Assembly (NCBI GenBank): GCA_900759455.1 | Contig: CAAEVI010000011.1 | Location: 1-8,406, forward strand | From: Erysipelotrichaceae bacterium | GTDB taxonomy: Bacteria > Bacillota_I > Bacilli_A > Erysipelotrichales > Erysipelotrichaceae | Direction: 5' to 3' | Length of the DNA: 8,406 bases | Notes under the pieces: generated by a model | What the model was told of the DNA's origin: nothing | Seen by the model: the letters and a program-made list of their open reading frames with translations, nothing else | The model's database searches: none | Shown: positions 6,213-8,406 of the stretch, one piece after another | Numbering within the stretch: position 1 is the stretch's first letter | How the letters are laid out: each line of letters starts with the position of its first letter | Translations under genes and position numbers: made by a program

Positions 6213-6722
6213 TTACCCGACCTGAGCCAGGACACGCATGGCAAAAGCCTCCGCCTGCTTCTCATCAGCGGCATCCGGATGGCTCTGTGCATGATGGAAG
6301 TTTTCGATCATGTGCTGTGCCATTTGTTTCGTTTCTTCCTTTTCCAGCATCGCCTCATATCGCTTCAAAACAGCTTCCGGCATTTTTCCCTGGCAGACAA
6401 ACGATGCCACAATCTCATTATCCTGAGGAATCTGTTCCTTCAAATGATCGGCGATCGTGCGAAAATATGCTGCATCCATCCCAAAACCGCAAGTAGAAAA
6501 CAATGCCACTTTTTGATGATGAAGTGTTTCCGCCTCTTTTTTCATCAGATCGCTGAGCCCTCCTTTGTCACACCAGCTGCCAAGGAACACCACATCCACA
6601 TCTTCCTGAGGCAGTTTCGATCCGAAAGACACACATCGTTCCTGTTTCAGCGTATTGCGAATCACCGTGGCAATCTGTGCCGTATTTCCTGTTTTTGAAT
6701 CAAATACAATTGCATATTTCAT
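6213..6722 (-). CDS. Flavodoxin family protein (short, BilS-like)
   Basis: A 169-residue flavodoxin fold protein. DSKTGNTAQIA at 8-18 is the FMN phosphate-binding loop; FLGSWCDKGG at 46-55 and FSTCGFG at 75-81 fit the two further isoalloxazine-contacting loops; CQGKMPEAV at 110-118 and the C-terminal SHPDAADEKQAEAFA are typical of a group of small clostridial flavodoxins. Some of these are annotated BilS, the partner of the bilirubin reductase BilR; no bilR is in the window, so I do not assign that function. It most likely carries electrons or acts as a small flavin reductase in the cytosol. ATG 6722 has AGGAGG at 6731-6736 with 8-base spacing. It starts 40 bases after the cysteine desulfidase stop with no terminator between, so the two are probably co-transcribed. 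Confidence 0.9.
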   Translation of the reverse strand: MKYAIVFDSKTGNTAQIATVIRNTLKQERCVSFGSKLPQEDVDVVFLGSWCDKGGLSDLMKKEAETLHHQKVALFSTCGFGMDAAYFRTIADHLKEQIPQDNEIVASFVCQGKMPEAVLKRYEAMLEKEETKQMAQHMIENFHHAQSHPDAADEKQAEAFAMRVLAQVG

Positions 6723-6762
6723 TTTGTATTCCTCCTTTGTCGTTTTTTTAATAAGAACATGA

Positions 6763-8043
6763 TCAGCAGCGGCCGATCATAATGTCAATGATCTCACGAT
6801 CCGTATCCCGCATGCCTTCCTTTGCCAGCAATGCAATGTTGCGAATCGTATTCTCCACGCCTTTGGAAACGATTCCCTCACCGTCGCGGAACTGCTGGTC
6901 ATTTTGATACATGGCATAGCCCAAAAGCCCGGCTTCCACTGCGCTGGCAATTTTGGCAGCACAGCTTGCCTTTGCCCCGTCACAGACGGTTCCCGAAATC
7001 ATGGCAATGGTATTGACCAGCGTATGAGAAACAGCACGCAGATCACCGCCGTCCTGATAACAGATCCCGCAGGCCGCTCCGCATCCCGCACTGACAACAC
7101 CGCAGTATGCACTTAACTTACCGATCCCGTTTTTAAGATGAATCGTGATCAGATTGGAAACCACCAGCGAGCGATACAGTCTTTCTTTGGAGACCTGATG
7201 TTCTCTTCCCCATACGATGACCGGGATCGAAGCTGTCATCCCTTGATTTCCGCTGCCCGAATTAATGATCACCGGCAGCTCGCATCCGCTCATACGGGCA
7301 TCACTGCCGGCAGCCGCGTATGCTTTGACACGTGTATACAGACTGTCTTTGTCCGCCGCCAAAAGAACGCTGCCGATGTTCGCACCGTAATTTCCGTGCA
7401 GGCCTTCGTTGGCAATTGCCATATTGCACGCAATCTGACGCTGTATGATTTCCTGTACATCTTCTACATGAAGATCGTTGGCAAACTCGTAAATCCCTTC
7501 CACGCTCATGAAGGAGCGATCGCTCTGCGGTTTTAACTGAGGATCTTTGGCACAGGCCTGTATCAGAATCTCTCCATCCTTCTCGATCGAAATGATGTTG
7601 TCATGAGCCTTGGCAATGTGAACACTGACACAGTGCCCGTCTTTTTTTACATGAACGATCAGATCCAACACCTCGTCTGATGCCAGACGCCGCACTGTGA
7701 TCGGAACAGTTTCCAGGAATGTTCCCAATTCTTCCCTTTGCCGTTCGCTGACCTCAGAAATAACCTGCAGTGCTTTTGAAGGGACACCTGCCACGATACC
7801 GACCGCTGCCGCAGCCGCGATGCCTTTTCTTCCGCCCGTATTCGGGACAGTTACACTTTTCACGTTTTTGATGATATTGCCGCTTGCTTCCACATCGACA
7901 TCGTCCGGAAGTGCACCTAGCACTTCTCTGGCTTTTGCGGCACAATAAGCAATGGCAATAGGCTCAGTGCACCCCATTGCCGGTACCAGTTCTTCCTTTA
8001 GAACATCAAGATAACGCTGATAAAGCGCATCTGTTCTCTTCAT
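6763..8043 (-). CDS. cyuA: L-cysteine desulfidase / serine dehydratase alpha-like protein (CyuA/UPF0597 family)
   Basis: A 426-residue protein matching the UPF0597/CyuA (YhaM) family, usually 420-440 residues. Motifs: MGCTEPIAIAYC at 23-34, NTGGRKGIAAAAAVGI at 68-83, NEGLHGNYGANIGS at 212-225, NSGSGNQGM at 261-269, SAYCGVVSAGCGAACG at 311-326, and CDGAKASCAAKI at 354-365. The clustered cysteines (C321, C325, C354 and C361 are candidates with C25) fit an oxygen-sensitive [4Fe-4S] cluster as in L-serine dehydratases. Known members break L-cysteine into pyruvate, sulfide and ammonia without PLP; use of serine is a possible alternative. No cysteine transporter or regulator is adjacent. ATG 8043 follows AGAGGGAG, and the gene has its own strong promoter. 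The small flavodoxin gene follows it. Confidence 0.92.
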   Translation of the reverse strand: MKRTDALYQRYLDVLKEELVPAMGCTEPIAIAYCAAKAREVLGALPDDVDVEASGNIIKNVKSVTVPNTGGRKGIAAAAAVGIVAGVPSKALQVISEVSERQREELGTFLETVPITVRRLASDEVLDLIVHVKKDGHCVSVHIAKAHDNIISIEKDGEILIQACAKDPQLKPQSDRSFMSVEGIYEFANDLHVEDVQEIIQRQIACNMAIANEGLHGNYGANIGSVLLAADKDSLYTRVKAYAAAGSDARMSGCELPVIINSGSGNQGMTASIPVIVWGREHQVSKERLYRSLVVSNLITIHLKNGIGKLSAYCGVVSAGCGAACGICYQDGGDLRAVSHTLVNTIAMISGTVCDGAKASCAAKIASAVEAGLLGYAMYQNDQQFRDGEGIVSKGVENTIRNIALLAKEGMRDTDREIIDIMIGRC

Positions 8044-8072
8044 ATTTCTCCCTCTTTCTATGTTCTTTTTTC

Positions 8073-8101
8073 ATTATACTTATTTCATGAGAACTACTCA
8101 A
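8073..8101 (-). promoter_or_regulatory. Sigma-A type promoter of cyuA-flavodoxin
   Basis: Minus strand TTGAGT (8096-8101), 17-base spacer, perfect TATAAT (8073-8078). The start would be near 8066, leaving about 22 bases before the ATG, too short for a riboswitch. A small inverted repeat TGAG-5-CTCA (8088-8100) overlaps the -35 and could be an operator half, but it is short. Confidence 0.82.
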
Positions 8102-8160
8102 TTAAAACTCTTACTTTTATATTCTTTTTGACTTCTCCATTATTTTTTTATCTCACTATA

Positions 8161-8189
8161 TTGACAAAACTTCTGAAAATAAGTAGAAT
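8161..8189 (+). promoter_or_regulatory. Promoter of tRNA-Ser
   Basis: Perfect TTGACA (8161-8166), 17-base spacer, TAGAAT (8184-8189). Transcription would begin a few bases before the mature tRNA 5' end at 8200. The 59 bases between this promoter and the divergent cyuA promoter are AT-rich and hold nothing else I can identify. Confidence 0.85.
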
Positions 8190-8199
8190 AACAAAGCAT

Positions 8200-8288
8200 G
8201 GAGACTTGTCCGAGTGGTTTAAGGTGCGATGTTGGAAGCGTCGTGTGGCTAATACCCACCATGAGTTCGAATCTCATAGTCTCCGCCA
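8200..8288 (+). tRNA. tRNA-Ser (anticodon GGA)
   Basis: An 89-base class II tRNA. The acceptor stem GGAGACT (8200-8206) pairs with AGTCTCC, followed by discriminator G (8285) and an encoded CCA (8286-8288). The anticodon stem CGATG/CGTCG (8227-8231 and 8239-8243) encloses loop TTGGAAG with anticodon GGA at 8234-8236, reading UCC and UCU. The long variable arm GTGG-loop-CCAC is the serine identity feature, and the T arm is ATGAG-TTCGAAT-CTCAT. The D stem TCC/GGT has a U-U mismatch at its base (8209 against 8225), where many homologues have U-A; the tRNA otherwise looks sound. Confidence 0.96.
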
Positions 8289-8301
8289 TATAACATTAAA
8301 A

Positions 8302-8317
8302 GCCTTTGTTAAAAGGC
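8302..8317 (+). other. Small hairpin between tRNA and terminator
   Basis: GCCTTT, a 4-base loop, AAAGGC: a perfect 6-bp stem 14 bases after the CCA end, without a following T tract. It may mark the trailer removed in 3' processing. Its right arm (GCCAA) can also pair with TTGGC of the terminator stem. Confidence 0.5.
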
Positions 8318-8321
8318 CAAT

Positions 8322-8360
8322 GGTGTCAACCTAAGAAGATTTAGGTTGGCTCCTTTTTTT
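8322..8360 (+). terminator. Rho-independent terminator of the tRNA-Ser unit
   Basis: Stem GTCAACCTAA (8325-8334) pairs with TTAGGTTGGC (8341-8350), with one G-U pair and a 6-base loop; GG/CC extends it beyond one mismatch, and seven T follow (8354-8360). The remaining 46 bases to the window end show no feature. Confidence 0.88.
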
Positions 8361-8406
8361 CTGTTTTCTCTTAACTACGAAATTTATGCTATTTTGTTCC
8401 TAAAAG

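Noticed and set aside
6211..6217. GGTTACC palindrome at the flavodoxin stop as a terminator
   Set aside because: The arms are 3 bases with no T tract; no termination signal is visible between the flavodoxin and degV.
6129..6698. Plus-strand frame of 189 codons
   Set aside because: It is antisense to the flavodoxin gene and crosses the degV promoter; no family features.
8088..8100. Inverted repeat TGAG-5-CTCA in the cyuA promoter as an operator
   Set aside because: Arms of only 4 bases are expected by chance, and no regulator gene is next to it.
8128..8334. Plus-strand 68-codon frame
   Set aside because: It runs through the tRNA promoter and the whole tRNA-Ser gene, so it is not a protein gene.
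1..8406. CRISPR array, insertion sequence, prophage or defence system
   Set aside because: No spaced direct repeats, transposase or integrase motifs, or defence-type domains were seen on either strand; the tRNA has no nearby integrase or attachment-site duplication.

Overview
The window looks like a chromosomal segment of a low-to-mid GC, Gram-positive, endospore-lineage Firmicute, possibly an Erysipelotrichaceae-type gut bacterium. The taxon is an inference. The support is gene order resembling the Bacillus subtilis spoIIB-(maf)-radC-mreBCD-minCD-spoIVFA-spoIVFB neighbourhood, strong AGGAGG ribosome binding sites, sigma-A type promoters, and DegV, cysteine desulfidase and small flavodoxin genes common in anaerobes. 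All nine protein genes lie on the minus strand; only a serine tRNA lies on the plus strand.

Right part (about 8406 to 5285, read leftwards). A tRNA-Ser(GGA) with its own promoter and terminator points rightwards. Diverging from it is a promoter driving an L-cysteine desulfidase/serine dehydratase-alpha family gene (cyuA-like), followed 40 bases later by a small flavodoxin. A DegV fatty-acid-binding gene then follows from its own promoter. A terminator hairpin at 5250-5279, with A and T tracts on both sides, closes this block.

Left part (5165 to 1): a cell-shape, division and sporulation cluster. A membrane-anchored SPOR-domain protein sits in the spoIIB position and overlaps radC. After radC comes a clear promoter, then a tightly packed run of mreC, mreD, minC, minD, a spoIVFA-like membrane protein with a degenerate LytM-like domain, and a spoIVFB-like M50 site-2 protease that runs off the left edge. 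The protease has both expected metal and active-site motifs (HECAH and a PLDGGR-type motif).

How the genes fit together: MreC and MreD are membrane scaffolds for lateral wall synthesis. MinC and MinD block division at wrong sites. A SpoIVFA/SpoIVFB pair in Bacillus controls release of a late mother-cell sigma factor, and SpoIIB helps engulfment. The notable departure is that mreB is missing between radC and mreC, where mreC has its own promoter, and maf is missing between the SPOR gene and radC. I see no CRISPR array, insertion sequence, prophage or defence system. No wholly new system is evident; the most interesting points are the rearranged mre locus, a diverged MinC, a charged insert in MreC and the desulfidase-flavodoxin pair.
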